This document shows, one piece after another, positions 63,580 to 64,000 of a DNA stretch of 64,000 nt. Every line of letters begins with the position of its first letter. The first letter of the stretch is position 1. The notes under the pieces are model-generated. The model worked only from the letters and a program-made list of their open reading frames with translations. It ran no database searches and was not told where the DNA came from. The position numbers and the translations under genes are program-made. The DNA lies in the NCBI RefSeq assembly GCF_010994035.1, contig NZ_WIXN01000004.1, positions 62,001 to 126,000 of the forward strand, in the 5' to 3' direction. The stretch comes from Virgibacillus aidingensis. Its GTDB lineage: Bacteria > Bacillota > Bacilli > Bacillales > Amphibacillaceae.

Positions 63580-64000
63580 TTATCGGTGCAGATGGGCTCA
63601 GGCCGGACATGATCACCAGGGAACAGATGCCAGTGCTCACGGAATTAATGGAGAATGGCACAAGATACAGTAATTTCAAAAGCGCCTATCCTTCAGAAAC
63701 AAGGGTAAGCATGTCCACGCTGACCACAGGTGTGTATCCCGGGAAACACGGTATTGTGGCCAATCTGATGTACATGCCTGGTTTTAAGGAAAACTTTGTA
63801 CAGACCGGGAACCACCTGCATTTACTTTCATACGAAGAAGAAACAGGGGAACCAATCCTGATGGCCCCTACCCTGGGAGACCGGCTTAATAAACGGGGAA
63901 TGCAGCTGTCTGCAGCTGCATCCAGCTCCCCGGGTGCATCCCTATTATGGAATATCCATCATCCCGAGAAAATTATGAATCCTGCAACAGACTATGGACA
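63552..64000 (+). CDS. Phosphodiesterase/alkaline-phosphatase-superfamily enzyme (3' end outside window)
   Basis: GTG at 63552 with AAAGGAGG 7 bases upstream, overlapping the ComB-type gene by 28 bases; open to the window end (149 codons seen). N-terminal metal motif IGADGLRPDM near 13-22 and the nucleophile region YPSETRVSMSTLTTG near 52-66, then GKHGIVANLM. This is the NPP/phosphonoacetate-hydrolase branch of the superfamily. With the importer and ComB-type phosphatase it suggests uptake and dephosphorylation of an organophosphate. The C-terminal part is not available. Confidence 0.85.
   Translation, partial: MRGSQKRVLIIGADGLRPDMITREQMPVLTELMENGTRYSNFKSAYPSETRVSMSTLTTGVYPGKHGIVANLMYMPGFKENFVQTGNHLHLLSYEEETGEPILMAPTLGDRLNKRGMQLSAAASSSPGASLLWNIHHPEKIMNPATDYG

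Noticed and set aside
1-64000. tRNA, rRNA, CRISPR arrays, complete IS elements and riboswitches
   Set aside because: None could be recognised by eye; a scan with dedicated covariance models was not possible.

Overview
The window is a 64 kb piece of a low-GC Gram-positive chromosome, most likely from a halotolerant or soil Bacillaceae (Oceanobacillus/Virgibacillus-like). The evidence is the strong AAGGAGG-type ribosome binding sites, frequent TTG and GTG starts, lipobox lipoproteins, a GlnK/GlnL-type two-component pair, a sigma-D promoter in front of csrA-hag, and many Bacillus-type families. I found no rRNA, tRNA, CRISPR array, prophage or complete insertion sequence. Assignments rest on motifs, length and gene context read by eye; no database search was run.

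Layout. 1-1.7 kb: 3' part of a sensor kinase and its GlnL-type response regulator. 1.7-4.7 kb: an orphan peptide-binding lipoprotein, a short coding relic and an unknown membrane protein. 5.1-15.9 kb (minus strand): a sugar catabolic locus in transcription order: fucose-isomerase-family protein, phosphofructokinase-family kinase, class II aldolase, CUT1 ABC importer (binding protein and two permeases), Gfo/Idh/MocA protein and GntR regulator, followed by a threonine-synthase-like PLP enzyme. This has the parts list of an EMP-like pathway for an unusual hexose and fits the sulfo-EMP2 type of sulfoquinovose breakdown, but the substrate is unproven. 16.5-18.7 kb: a Sunset-domain coiled-coil protein, then csrA-hag. 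19-24.1 kb: an accessory stretch with an sce7726-type nuclease-like protein, a DUF6320/acyltransferase/esterase triad, an Ltp-type (superinfection-exclusion family) lipoprotein and a decayed copy of the esterase 3' end.

24.1-36.7 kb (minus): a scavenging cluster under an IclR regulator, with M19 dipeptidase, zinc dehydrogenase, two amidohydrolases, a sodium symporter with a 37-aa accessory protein, an Asp/Glu/hydantoin racemase-family enzyme and a fused TRAP transporter with its TAXI receptor. It also holds a collapsed carbamoylase pseudogene whose intact relative lies at 44-45 kb. 37.5-42.3 kb: two secreted proteins, DUF218/YdcF type and S9 peptidase, sharing one C-terminal helical domain. 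42.7-53.4 kb (minus): a MarR-headed peptide operon of Opp/Dpp importer, M24-fold protein with altered metal ligands, M55 D-aminopeptidase, M20 carbamoylase and M20 carboxypeptidase.

53.9-58.6 kb: an SDR oxidoreductase, a PfkB kinase plus ADP-ribosylglycohydrolase pair resembling E. coli yegV-yegU, and a rearrangement scar where a 5'-truncated AtuA-like gene (with DUF4387 partner) meets a 5'-truncated class I glutamine amidotransferase. 58.7-64 kb: a LysR regulator divergent from a CUT1 importer operon that also encodes a ComB-type phosphosulfolactate phosphatase homologue and a phosphodiesterase/alkaline-phosphatase-superfamily enzyme running off the end.

Most of the DNA encodes uptake systems, each linked to enzymes for one substrate class and usually to a local regulator. 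The two loci with chemistry I cannot assign to a standard nutrient, both with possible organosulfonate links, are 5.1-15.9 kb and 59.7-64 kb.
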